From Trigonopsis variabilis (Eukaryota > Ascomycota > Trigonopsidomycetes > Trigonopsidales > Trigonopsidaceae), in the NCBI GenBank assembly GCA_003707065.3, contig PPXM03000012.1, forward strand, positions 62,001 through 126,000: a DNA stretch of 64,000 nucleotides. Direction: 5' to 3'. Every line of letters starts with the position of its first letter. Within the stretch, counting starts at the first letter, position 1. Positions 44,553-54,746 of the stretch are shown piece after piece. The notes beneath the pieces were generated by a model. It was not told the origin of the DNA, did no database searches, and saw only the letters and a list, made by a program, of their open reading frames with translations. A program made the position numbers and the translations under genes.

Positions 44553-45547
44553 CTTTCAGATCTGACACTAGCACAGACGAAGAATAGAGGAGTATACGAC
44601 TGTAGCGCTAGCGGTAACGGAGACGCGACAAGATGTGGAGGTGCAGAACGCTGGTCTTGCAAGTCAGGATCAGACAAAAAGCCAATAGACTCGAGTGTCA
44701 GGTTGACTGGTTTAACAAACCATGGCACGAGAGGATTCTAATGTAGCTACAGCAGACTGTTATTGCGAGGATTGTTTCTTGCTCACGTCAAATCTTCAAT
44801 CCGTAGATCTGACGATTAACGCGTTATCTCGACATAATCGATGCTAGCGTATTCAATTATAGCGAAAAACGCATACTGAGAAGTTTTCTAGTGTCGTTTG
44901 TTCAATACTACAGCTGTGAGAGAGATCGTAATTGCTGCATGGTTTTGCTCGGTACAAGCCAAGTATTTGTAGTTATTCGTATTGCCTGGTTCAATTCAAG
45001 AACTTAGGGATATGAGTCCTGCGCGCATTCCTCGTAAGCATAGCTAGCAGTTACGCCTGAATTGGTAAGTCTGCCTTCCCATAGCAGACCATGAAGCTGC
45101 ACCCCAGATTAGAGCTCTCCTTTTTGAAACCATCAATTACTTTCCCTCTCTACGGTATAGAACTGTCATAATTAACAAAAGACTATCCCAGCATACTAGA
45201 AAGGCTGGCCACTTTACAGGTATCTTGGAGACAGCAATAAAGTCATGCCGCAATCTTTCAGAACGACATGTAGTAGTATCCATTCTATCTGATGTTGGAA
45301 TTACCTTCCCGGCACATAAACCATCACGAGAATACACCCTTCCACCCAAATCTTCCAGCACGCGAGACAGCAACATCGACTCTGACCGCGAAAAAGGTAT
45401 CAGCTGCGAATTCTGAAACCTCACGTGAGTACCTTTCTGGAGATCTCTAGTGGTCTCGACCGGAGAGGCCGGGTCGTTGGTGGCATTACCTTTACATCAC
45501 TCCTAAGTGGCCGAGCTGTCGTCACATCTTCACACCTCAACATCATC
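44553..45547. other. Intergenic region
   Basis: Nearly 1 kb between MVD1 and the heme lyase. A minus-strand frame at about 45137-45424 is open but starts at GTG and matches no family I recognise. CACGTGAG is at 45422-45429. No tRNA was found although GGTTCAATTC (about 44998) resembles a B box; no A box or T-arm pairing accompanies it. Confidence 0.4.
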
Positions 45548-46168
45548 ATGTCGAAATGCCCTGTTGACCACTCGTCTAAGGATACATGGACGAAAGCAGC
45601 TTCAGACGAATGCTCGTCTGATAAGCTTGACTCTGCTCCTCAAAAGCCGTCGGGACAGTCGGTTTTGCCCACAGAACGAACGGTATCGTCGATTCCTCGA
45701 GGCTCGGAAGGGCGAGAGAATTGGATCTATCCGTCAGAACAGATGTTTTTTGATGCAATGAAGAAGAAAAACTGGGATCCCCAAGCCGCTGATATGAAGA
45801 CTATTGTTCCTATCCACAACGCTGTCAACGAGAAAGCGTGGGAAGACATTCTGGATTGGGAACGCGGATGGGGAGCCGAGGCGTGTGGAGGACCTAAACT
45901 AGTGTCGTTTGGAGGAAACTCCAAGAAGCTGACACCCAAAGCCTGGGTCAATTGGTGGATGGGCTACGAGAAACCGTTCGACCGCCATGACTGGACCATC
46001 GACCGGTGTGGAAAAAAGGTCGATTATGTCATTGATTTCTATACGGGAAAACCTGATCCTTCCCGTCCCGATATTCCGTCTTTTTTCCTCGACGTCCGCC
46101 CGAAACTCAATTCCTTCGACGGCTTCCGTATGAGGCTGTCAAGATTCCTAGATGGTCCAAAGTTCTAA
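45548..46168 (+). CDS. CYC3: Holocytochrome c synthase (cytochrome c heme lyase)
   Basis: Single exon, 206 aa from ATG 45548. It starts MSKCPVDHSS; the CP dipeptide is the heme-regulatory motif usual in these lyases. The family core follows: RENWIYPSEQMFFDAMKKKNWDP, DMKTIVPIHNAVNEKAW, CGGPKLVSFGGNSKKLTPKA and PFDRHDWTIDRCGKKVDYVIDFYTG. It attaches heme covalently to apocytochrome c in the mitochondrial intermembrane space. Whether it serves cytochrome c, c1 or both cannot be decided; fungi may have one or two such genes. Confidence 0.93.
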   Translation: MSKCPVDHSSKDTWTKAASDECSSDKLDSAPQKPSGQSVLPTERTVSSIPRGSEGRENWIYPSEQMFFDAMKKKNWDPQAADMKTIVPIHNAVNEKAWEDILDWERGWGAEACGGPKLVSFGGNSKKLTPKAWVNWWMGYEKPFDRHDWTIDRCGKKVDYVIDFYTGKPDPSRPDIPSFFLDVRPKLNSFDGFRMRLSRFLDGPKF

Positions 46169-46237
46169 GATCTTGACTTCTAGAAACCATGTATATAAAG
46201 GCTAATATAAGAAGCCTCGGAGTTTGCTTTTGTTTCT

Positions 46238-48110
46238 TCATACCTTCTTGCCGCAGACTTCTCGGCACACAATCACGCTTTCCTGAGTAAGGTGCAACTC
46301 ATGTTCGTATTCGCCAAACTCCGTCCAGATCTGACGTATTCCACTGCCAAGAACCCTCTGAATCATGTACAGCTCTGGAACATACAAATGTTCTTTGGCT
46401 CGTTTGGCCTCGATGTCACTCCAATGGAGCGGAGGGTTGCGAAGGTATTTCTTGATCGCCTGATATGTCCTTGTATAGACGTTCAACACCGTGGGTATCT
46501 CATTCTGGACCTGGCCCAAGGTATCCTCCTGTTTGGAGCGGACAACTAGAGCGGTGAGGGCATGAATGGCCTCAATAGTAAGGTCAACGTTAGGCACGAG
46601 TATTTTGGCCCGGAATTGGATGGTCTGGCGAACCGGAATGCCCACGTCCGACCATACTATCTTCTCGACGAGCTTGCCTGTTCGATCCAACACCTGTTTC
46701 CCTTTCTTTAGAGCTTTCTCGGCGCTTTCCGATATCTGTAATGACTTGGTCGCTTCGGGATCTTGCAGATTGGCTAATTGGATATGGCGAGCTTTACTGG
46801 AAGGAGAGAAGATGGGCTCTTCGTGGAGTTTGAGAGGCGAAATAGATTTATCAGGAGACTCAGATTTGGTAGCAAGGGCTGGTTTGGGGCGTGGGGGTTC
46901 TGGCTTAGCTGGCTTCTTGGGCTCCAACTCTTGTTGGATGGCTGTGACCTGAGACAAACAGCACGTAGCAAGTCTTTTGAACATAGTCTCCTTTCCCGAG
47001 ATATCTTTGTAGATTTCTTTGCGGCGAGCTTTGTCGTATTTGGAAATTTGCGAAAGCTCGAGAAAAGCCGTTTCCTGGGTGAAGGGCTTGGAGGATGCTT
47101 CGAGGCCCGAGAGGAGGGTCAAATCAGGGAAGTCAGATCTATCGGAAAGAAGTTTGCCCCTGAGAGCGGGTCCTCTGACTATGTAGATAGCAAAGCAGTT
47201 GTTTGCGAAATCCAGCGAAAGAGTCGTGACAAATGAAAAGAAGAATATAGCCCCGACATTGATGAAGGACAACGGGTTCTGGCGGTAGGCTAGTGATCGA
47301 TGCAATGGGTAGTAAAAGATCAACGCGATATCGCGACCAAAAGTCCAGATCTTTCTTCTGAAAATGAAATAAATAGGAATTGTCAGAAAAGTAGATACCA
47401 GTGCTAATACGAGAGCAGTCAGAAGACATGGTTTAATGATCTTGCTGATTTTGTAATAAGGAGAACCGTACTCACGTTAGAAGAGACAAACAAATGACTT
47501 ACCAAAGGCGGAACAAAGAAGAGGTGGTCGTATTCTCGGCTCAAATGAACCAAAGTATAAAGAAAAGGAGAGATCAAAGTAGCCAATGAGATAAAAAGAT
47601 AGTTCTCATTCACGTAGGGATACTCATAAGGTCATAAAATTAGATCAAGCAGAAAGCACGACTTACAAGCCTCTGGTCACAATGGCCATTTTCCACTTGG
47701 AATAGAAGAAATGGCTCCAGATCCACGAAATACTTATATAGAAGCATAATAGTGCTAATCCTGCCTTTCTAAATGTCCGTCTCACTACCAAATCAATCAT
47801 AGATTTAGCAGGAATGTTCGATACTTTAGATTAGCACCGTCGGCTACCAAACCTTACCATATAGATATTGTTTTCTGAGGACGAACAGTATAAAGAGCCC
47901 AATAAAGAGCACAAAGACCCTCAAAATGTAGCCAAGATCTAAAAGGTGAGCCCACAATCAAATGCAGTACCAACATGAGTGGGGGATGAGTCCAAACGAA
48001 AAGAGCAAGGAAAAGAGGCCCATGGTTTTCAGTAAGGCACCGAACCTTACTGCCATGATAGCAGTCAGAATCCCATGATAGTGGATTACTTGACGCGGGG
48101 GAGGTGTCAT
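46238..48110 (-). CDS. NDC1: Nucleoporin / spindle-pole anchoring protein Ndc1
   Basis: Proposed exons: 47975-48110, 47858-47938, 47681-47823, 47503-47622 and 46238-47470; introns 36, 34, 58 and 32 nt; 570 aa. About six membrane spans lie in the first 300 residues (for example LGYILRVFVLFIGLFILFVLR and LALLCFYISISWIWSHFF). The soluble C-terminal half carries the Ndc1 pattern: TLLSGL, AFLELSQISKYDKARRKEIYKDISG. Ndc1 anchors nuclear pores and, in fungi, the spindle pole body in the nuclear envelope. Intron 3 is uncertain: the strong GTAAGT nearby breaks the frame, so I used an upstream GTGACC donor that keeps it. Confidence 0.78.
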
Positions 48111-48474
48111 GTTGTTTATGTCGTTACAAAAATCCTGATCCAAATATTGCGACCAACGTGAGCTGTGACGCTTCTCGTCAGAAATGCAAATACTATAAGT
48201 ACTACAGGCTTGAATGACTTTCCTTTCATCCTTTGGAGCTATCATACACGATCTGTGTTAATAAGCTCCTCTGGGTATTAGCAGCAAGCCATTTCGAAAT
48301 CAGCACCATCTGCGGTGGCTCCCTAAATGCCCAGTCTCCCCGATAACTTGATCTGAAAGCTTTCTTTCTCGCAAAGCTTCTCGCTTTGAGCAATCCCACT
48401 GACGCCAAAGCAGATGTATAAGGTGCTTCACGTGACTGGTATTTTAAGCTGGCAGTCCGTACCGAAGTTTTCTA
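48111..48474. promoter_or_regulatory. Divergent promoter NDC1 / racemase-family gene
   Basis: 364 bases with CACGTGAC at 48429-48436, about 45 bases before the racemase-family start codon. No other feature. Confidence 0.4.
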
Positions 48475-49242
48475 ATGACCGTTCCCAAAGATAATGAGGC
48501 GTGCTTAGGGATTATCTGCTTATATTTCAAGGATGAGATTTGCAGGCCTCCTGGAGACCCGGCTAATCCTGCAACGTTCGACTTTCCGGTCATCAGAGAT
48601 ACTGTTAGGGAGGCTACGCCAGAGAGCGTAGTGACTACAGGACGATACTCTGACGAGTTCCTTCTCCCGTTTGTCGAGGCAGCAGAGCGGCTGATAAGTA
48701 GAGGGGCGATTGGAATTATTACTTCCTGTGGTTTCCTCTTTCAGAGTCAGGATAGGCTCAGTTCGATGATCCCCGTGCCTGTGGCTACTAGTAGCTTATT
48801 GCAATTACCTTCGCTCTTGGCTATGATTCCACAGGATAAGAAGGTAGGCATTTTGACCTATGATGGACCTTCTTTATCCAAAGACCTCTTCAAAGAAGCC
48901 CTGGGAATATCCGATCGAGCATGTTCACGACTTGTCATCCAAGGATGTGGCTCTTCGGGTCCACTCAAGCGTCACATCGTCCAAGGCGAAATATACGTTG
49001 AAGAAGAGATTGAGGAAGAATTGGTCACAGTCGCCAAGGATTTTGTCAAGGCCAGTCCTGATATCTCGCTATTGCTACTAGAGTGTACTCAGATGCATCC
49101 ATATGCTCCGGCCATCCAGAAAGCCGTCGGAATGCCGGTCTATGATGTCGTCACAATGGTTAATTGGTTCTACTCAGGACTGGTTGCTCAGCGATCGCTT
49201 CCTGATCCCAATAGATCTACAAGGAAGAAAAGAGAGGTATAA
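48475..49242 (+). CDS. Asp/Glu/hydantoin racemase-family enzyme
   Basis: Single exon, 255 aa. Two cysteines in the expected settings, C85 (GIITSCGFL) and C204 (LLLECTQM), correspond to the paired acid/base cysteines of PLP-independent aspartate/glutamate/hydantoin racemases. The fold markers are LGIICLYF at the N-terminus and ATSSLLQLPSLLAMIP in the middle. Fungal members are poorly characterised, and racemase, isomerase or decarboxylase activities all occur in this superfamily, so the substrate is open. A hydantoin racemase role would pair chemically with the hydantoinase-like proteins at the left end of the window, but it lies about 40 kb away and lacks the CCGAGATA element. Confidence 0.78.
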   Translation: MTVPKDNEACLGIICLYFKDEICRPPGDPANPATFDFPVIRDTVREATPESVVTTGRYSDEFLLPFVEAAERLISRGAIGIITSCGFLFQSQDRLSSMIPVPVATSSLLQLPSLLAMIPQDKKVGILTYDGPSLSKDLFKEALGISDRACSRLVIQGCGSSGPLKRHIVQGEIYVEEEIEEELVTVAKDFVKASPDISLLLLECTQMHPYAPAIQKAVGMPVYDVVTMVNWFYSGLVAQRSLPDPNRSTRKKREV

Positions 49243-49806
49243 GGGATATCTAGACAGGCAGCCCAAAATAATGGCTCCATAGTTTATTGATCGAAGCCAA
49301 AGCAGTGCGAAGACATAAATTCAATAGTTCCTGCTCTATAGAAAATATATAAACGTGGTATAGACTTCAAGCGAAACGTGTAAGATTCAGTCGCAACCAT
49401 TTAGACGCCGTTATATACATTAGGTAATCTAGACGCGTTCTCTTGACAATATACTCACAAGAGCAGTTGCACTGTCGTGTAAAACACAAGAAGAGCAGAT
49501 GCTTTGCACTATGTCTTAATGACACCTAAAAAAAAAGCATAATATCAAAACCAAATAGCTTTGTCAAACAGACATGCTGCTTCTACACTAGTCATGGAAG
49601 ATCTCGCTCAGTCTTAGCATGCCCTTCACCGCTAGGTCTCGTGTTTCTGACTCGAATTTACTTCTCTTATAGAACATAATCCTGTTATAGTCCTTGAGCT
49701 TGCTGATCACCCTCTTCGTTGGGCTTGCGTCTACTTATCGCAAGGTGGTTGTAAAGTGAGCTGTATCCTTGCTTGTGGATCGCGTCAACACTCGAAGTAA
49801 ACCACG
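49243..49806. other. Intergenic region
   Basis: 564 bases upstream of RAD52. An A9 run at about 49527 would be a Pol III terminator on the minus strand, but no tRNA-like or U6-like sequence stands before it. Confidence 0.35.
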
Positions 49807-51050
49807 ATGCGCCAGTGGTCCAAGCAGGATGAAGAAGCAATCGACTTTCGTCTGAGTAAATACCCTGGTCCTGAGGACTACCGCACTAGGCCTCAATCCA
49901 ACGGCGGGGGTCAGGTACTTCATTACATGGAGGGAGGCCGAGTCCTTCAGCTTGCCAACGAAGTGTTTGGGTTTGATGGGTGGACCACCGAAATAAGGAA
50001 GACAGAGATGGTTTCGGTAAGTTCAAATGGTTTGAGTGTGTTCTAATCTTGATATAGTCGGAGTATGATAAAGAACACGATCGATACACCGTGTGTACGA
50101 TGGCTATTGTGCGAGTGACACTCAAGAACGGCAGTTTTCACGAGGTATAAGATTCAAGACAGAATCAATATGCTGATACACTAGGATCTCGGCAGTGGGA
50201 CTTATTCGAACGCGAAATCGCAAGCTATAGCTTATGAAAAAGCCTACAAGGAAGCCGTAACAGATGCCACGAAGAGAGCATTGAGGAAATTTGGAAACTG
50301 TCTGGGTGGTGGATTGTTTAATCCTGATTGGAGACAATTTGTGGGCAAAATCTCAAAGAAAAAGGTATTTTGGATCACAATTCTACTCGTTTCCTAACTT
50401 CATAGTCGAACTTCTCTTTCGATAACATTTACAATGAAGCCCGTCATTCAAGAACCTCATCTATTCATCAAGACTCTAAGTTACCCATCGCAGCCCCAAA
50501 TGCAGGTGAAGAACCTTGTGCAGACCAACCTCCCGATGACGGCACCTTACTTGAAGGAATGGATGACGATGATTTTGACTTACCAAACGATGAAGATTAT
50601 CCTGAGTTTGATCTGCCTTCCAAACCAAAATGTCCCGCTCCTGCTTCGTCTTCAAATGCTCCCGCTGCCCAAGCGACTCGATCTAACGATTCTGCTCCTA
50701 CTGCAAATGCTCCGCCCGCTCTTCCTTCCAATATTCCTTCTGCAGCTCCATCAACTCCTGCAAAATGGTTCTCTGCTCGTGCTGCAGAGCTGGTCCAAAG
50801 TCAAACACCTCTACCTAATGACCCATCCTTGATCTTTAATCCTGCTCGCTCAAGCCCTTTTTTGGGCCATACGGTCGACCAATCCTCATCTAAACCTGTT
50901 CCTCGATCTGTTCGCGATCCATCCCTCTCTCAGATCGACCCAAACCTTGGCTCTCCTAAACTTCCTCTAAAGAGAAAAGGTGCTCCGCTAGCTTCCTCCC
51001 GCCAGCAACCTCCTCGTTCTCTCAATCAGCCACCTTCTGATAAACCTTGA
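49807..51050 (+). CDS. RAD52: Recombination mediator Rad52
   Basis: Four exons: 49807-50016, 50058-50144, 50185-50364 and 50406-51050; introns 41, 40 and 41 nt; 373 aa. The N-terminal single-strand annealing domain (about residues 25-160) shows GGGQVLHYMEGGRVLQLANEVFGFDGW, TVCTMAIVRVTLKNGSFHE, and EKAYKEAVTDATKRALRKFGN. An acidic, Pro/Ser-rich tail follows. WFSARAAELVQ at about residues 280-290 matches the fungal Rad51-binding motif (FVTARAAE). It loads Rad51 onto RPA-coated DNA and anneals strands in the nucleus. Confidence 0.95.
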
Positions 51051-51400
51051 TTCTCTACGGGTCTTTTTTCCAAACGTCGCCTTTCTATCCTTTCTCTCGT
51101 CCCTCAAACACTTTTACTCGTACGTCTGTCACGTTGTCACCTGACTTGTCTCTTTACCGTTGTACCTTCTCTATTTTCCTGCCGGCGCATCCTCCTTTAA
51201 AACGTAGCTATCACTTTTTCATAGATCTCTCAATATTATTCTTGTAGCTTTCCTCTAATTGCTCTTTCTCGTCTTCGCTTTCTCATCGCTGCTATCCCAA
51301 CTACGGTGTCACTAATTTCATTTCTTCCATCCGGGTAACCATGCGCCTAGGACATCATCTTCCTCCCTTGTCGCTCACTCGCTGGCTTTCGTCTGTCTAT

Positions 51401-52037
51401 ATGTCTAAACCTCGTCCAATCGTCATATCTGGCCCCTCTGGGACTGGCAAATCAACTCTTCTTCGTCGTCTCTTTGACAACCACCCGGACGTCTTTGGCT
51501 TCTCAGTCTCTCGTGCGTTCGATTCAACCCAATGCAACTCTTCTAACTCCAGATACAACCCGTGAGCCCAGACAAGGTGAAGAAAATGGCACGCATTACC
51601 ATTTCGTCACCAAGCCCGAGTTTGAACGCCTGATCGCCGACAAAGCTTTTATAGAGCACGCCAACTTTGGAGGGAACCTGTACGGAACGACAGTCGAGGC
51701 AGTCAAGCGAGTCTCGGAGAAGAAGACTCCTAAAGGAGAACCTCAGATCTGCATTCTCGACATTGATATGCAGGGCGTTCAGTCGGTCAAGGACACAGAC
51801 CTCGACGCTCGCTACATTTTTCTGGCCCCCCCAGACCTCGACACGCTGAGAGCTCGACTTGAAGGCAGAGGCACTGAGAGTAACGAAAGCCTTGAACGGA
51901 GGCTTGCCCAAGCTGAAAAAGAACTTGCTTACGCCGACACTGGTGCGCACGACAAAATTATCGTCAATGATGATCTCGACCGGGCTTACGAGCAACTTGT
52001 CCAGTTCATTTTTGAGGAATCCCCTGCAACAAGCTAG
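51401..52037 (+). CDS. GUK1: Guanylate kinase
   Basis: Exons 51401-51512 and 51553-52037 (40-nt intron); 198 aa from ATG 51401. The P-loop GPSGTGKS is at residues 11-18. The junction restores [23 protein letters not shown], the GMP-binding region. [13 protein letters not shown] and [18 protein letters not shown] complete the family pattern. It phosphorylates GMP to GDP. An in-frame ATG at 51341 adds 20 residues ([20 protein letters not shown]) that look like a weak mitochondrial presequence. Its stop is only 26 bases from the convergent septin stop. Confidence 0.94.
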
Positions 52038-52063
52038 TCTAAACGTATACAGCCATCCATCTT

Positions 52064-53578
52064 CTAGTAGCCCCCATACACCGGTACGCCGTAGTTTGGC
52101 GCCGGACCATTATTGGTTCCCGACAACTTCTGGATCCGAGCCTGGGAGCTCTTGGCAGCGTCCTTCAAAGAGAGAAGCTGCCGCACTCGGAAGGCCTCAT
52201 AGTGGATATAGTTGGTTGATTCAATCAGGTCCTGAAGATGCGTCTCAAGCAAGAACCGTCGTAGATGCTGGAACTCGCAGTGAGATGGATCATCGAGATT
52301 CACAACGCCGCCCCATCGGCTTCGTCGAACGCGGCAAGTTTGTCCATTGATAACTTCTTCTCCATTAGCACCGACCACAGCAAACGGAAGCATGGCGCGC
52401 ACTTCAGCGTTAAGAGCCTGCTCAATGTCGTCCTGTTCTAGGTTCTCAAAAGGATAGAGACTCAAATCTTTAAACTCAGGATCTTCTCGCAGTTGCGCTT
52501 TAAACTTGGCGCGTTCTTCAAGGGTCAAGGTATCGGATTTCGCAATGACAGGAATAACGTTACAGACCTCGGTGAGCTTACGAAGCATCACGGCATCGAG
52601 GGGTAAAAGACCATGGCAAGTTGGTCGGATGAAGAAGAGAGCGCAGTGGACGCGGGTATCGAATATATGTCGGCTCCGATGGGCGCTAAGCTCTTTGTGA
52701 AGATAAGCAGAATGTTGATCTTTGACGTATTTGACGATCTGGTCCCAGCTTGCATCATTATTAATAAGATCACCATATCCAGGTGTGTCGATGGCATTAA
52801 CAACAAGTCTGACCCCGTTTTCTTCCAGGACATTGGGCTTGACTTTGATTTCGGTGGTAGAACGGGAAGGTTCTTGTGCGCTGGTTCTTCCCGAGGACGT
52901 AAGGACCTTTGTGCCAAACAGCGTATTTAAAAGGGTGGATTTGCCCAGTCCAGAGCTTCCAACGACCATGATATTAAACTGAAATCCATTCTTCATCAGC
53001 CGGCTTTCAATCTGCTGAGGCAATGTATCAAATCCGACGTGGCAGTTTGGAATCTGAACAGGTAGGGTTTTGCTTTTATCAAAAGCCGTTGCATTCTGAC
53101 TCACGATTGATTCCCTATTTGGATTTTCTCCGTTGATCTGCATCATCTGGAAATGTTGTTGTAGTTCTAGTTGTTCTTTAATATCCTTGGCATATTTAGC
53201 ACTAACGTAATCGCCAGAGCTTGGATTGTTAACGGACGGTTGTTGAGGCAGACGAGGAGGATTCGCATTATCTTGTCCTGACGAAAGAGAGGTCTGGTGC
53301 AAAGTTTGTCCAGAAGGCGGGCCAGTAGGAGTAATCGGACGTTGACCAGTTGGCAGCGGCTGTCCCGAAGAAGGTTGTTGAGAATGGATAGGCTCTCTGC
53401 TTGGCGGAGCAGGAGGAACTTGTGGTTGGCCGCTCGAAGCAACACGAGACTGTGGTGCAGATGAGTTCGCCGAGTTAGAAGGCAAGATCAAAGAAGGCTG
53501 ACTAGGAAGTCGAGAGATCACCCGCTCTTCTCCAGCTTTAGTAGGGACCACAGGAGGTTGATAATTTGGAACTACCAT
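52064..53578 (-). CDS. CDC10: Septin, Cdc10/AspD class
   Basis: Single exon, 504 aa. The first 165 residues are Pro/Gln/Ser-rich low complexity. The septin GTPase then begins at HVGFDTLPQQIESRLMKNGFQFNIMVVG, with the P-loop GSSGLGKS at 207-214, DTPGYGD (switch II) and AKSD (G4). YIHYEAFRVRQL is the septin-unique C-terminal element. The close match to VGFDTITNQIEHRLLKKGFQFNIMVVG and the lack of a C-terminal coiled coil point to the Cdc10 class. Septins assemble into filaments at the cell cortex and division site. Confidence 0.88.
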   Translation of the reverse strand: MVVPNYQPPVVPTKAGEERVISRLPSQPSLILPSNSANSSAPQSRVASSGQPQVPPAPPSREPIHSQQPSSGQPLPTGQRPITPTGPPSGQTLHQTSLSSGQDNANPPRLPQQPSVNNPSSGDYVSAKYAKDIKEQLELQQHFQMMQINGENPNRESIVSQNATAFDKSKTLPVQIPNCHVGFDTLPQQIESRLMKNGFQFNIMVVGSSGLGKSTLLNTLFGTKVLTSSGRTSAQEPSRSTTEIKVKPNVLEENGVRLVVNAIDTPGYGDLINNDASWDQIVKYVKDQHSAYLHKELSAHRSRHIFDTRVHCALFFIRPTCHGLLPLDAVMLRKLTEVCNVIPVIAKSDTLTLEERAKFKAQLREDPEFKDLSLYPFENLEQDDIEQALNAEVRAMLPFAVVGANGEEVINGQTCRVRRSRWGGVVNLDDPSHCEFQHLRRFLLETHLQDLIESTNYIHYEAFRVRQLLSLKDAAKSSQARIQKLSGTNNGPAPNYGVPVYGGY

Positions 53579-53950
53579 GTCAATTCTCGGTGGAGACGGG
53601 GTATTGTTGGATTTATAAGTAAATTAACAATTTCAAAGCTCCCGAAATCGATTTGTGAGATATAAGCGCTTGCAATGCCCGAATCAAAGTTTGGCCAGAT
53701 GAGGGAGTGCAAGGACAGGGACGCGTGGGGATCGCAGGGGCTAGATCGCCGTCTGGACGTGTTTATGGTTCCAAGTGCAACGCCACTGGACGGTTATGCC
53801 TTATTGGAGATCGCTCTTATCCGTAACACTGTTCTGTTGCCGTTGGTGCCCTATGCACGTTACTTGCTGTAGCGACCCTTCTACTAGTATTACCAAGAGG
53901 CCTTTCTAATCTCGGTTGCCGTCCTTGCTGGTTCTAAAATTTTGTCCGTC
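53579..53950. other. Intergenic region septin / MRPL32
   Basis: 372 bases between divergent genes. No specific element recognised. Confidence 0.35.
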
Positions 53951-54556
53951 ATGTCTATCCTCAGAGCCAATAATGCGGCCCTAATACCTCCCTTTCCTTC
54001 CTTTGCAAGGCTTCTGGCGAATTCATACTCCCTTCCCTCCCTCAGCATTCAATTCTCTCCTAGTCGGCAAGGCCTGATCTCCCGTCTCTTGAGCCCGTCC
54101 GTGCCGTCATCCTTCCAAGCAGTTATTGATCGAATCCAGCAAGGCCTACAAGAGACATTCAATGATCTATGGTCAGGAATCGTTTTAGCCGTTCCCAAGA
54201 AGAAAGTCTCATTACGGCGCCGGAGAAACCGTCGTCTCGCACCGGCAAGCAAACAGGAGAGTTATCGGACAGACTCAGTGCGATGTCCTTCTTGTGGCGG
54301 AGTTAAAAGAATGCATACTCTTTGTATGAATTGCGTTGAGGAAATCAGGACTGAATGGAGGGCTCGAGATCGAGAAGAAGGTAAACTTCAGCCTCTTGAG
54401 CCTCCAACTAGGCCTTCTAGTCTTCCCAAAGATATTCAAGCCAAAGACCAAAAGATTCTTTATCCCCCCAAAGAGCTTGTAGAGGGATCTATCGAGCAAA
54501 GATTGAAAGAGAAAGACTGGGTTTATAAACGTCCTAAGCCGGTTCCTTATAAATAG
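53951..54556 (+). CDS. MRPL32: Mitochondrial ribosomal protein bL32m
   Basis: Single exon, 201 aa from ATG 53951. A presequence and linker of about 80 residues (yeast Mrpl32 is matured by the m-AAA protease) precede the bL32 core: VLAVPKKKVSLRRRRNRRLA, followed by a zinc finger CPSCGGVKRMHTLCMNC. The C-terminal 70 residues are a fungal extension ending in YKRPKPVPYK. It belongs to the mitochondrial large subunit. The upstream TTG-initiated codons are not used. Confidence 0.9.
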   Translation: MSILRANNAALIPPFPSFARLLANSYSLPSLSIQFSPSRQGLISRLLSPSVPSSFQAVIDRIQQGLQETFNDLWSGIVLAVPKKKVSLRRRRNRRLAPASKQESYRTDSVRCPSCGGVKRMHTLCMNCVEEIRTEWRARDREEGKLQPLEPPTRPSSLPKDIQAKDQKILYPPKELVEGSIEQRLKEKDWVYKRPKPVPYK

Positions 54557-54746
54557 TGTACATATATTAATAAAGGCTTTACAAATAGTTCCTTTCCTAC
54601 GGTCTCGTCATTTCTTCGTTGCGAACAATTGCAATAAGAAAATTCAACTATTATACAAGTCGGTAATAAAAAAAAAGACTATCCACCTTGATCCTACACT
54701 GCTTAAGCCATTATCTAGTTTGCCGCTATTCTCGAAAGTCATTCAA

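Noticed and set aside
44998-45007. GGTTCAATTC resembling a tRNA B box
   Set aside because: No A box, no T-arm pairing and no acceptor stem around it.
45137-45424. 95-codon minus-strand frame with a faint BRCT-like look (LEDLGGRVYS)
   Set aside because: Starts with GTG, overlaps the heme lyase leader, lacks the conserved Trp context, and no convincing spliced continuation was found.
46996-47003. Another CCGAGATA copy
   Set aside because: Lies inside NDC1 coding sequence; treated as chance occurrence and used as a background indicator.
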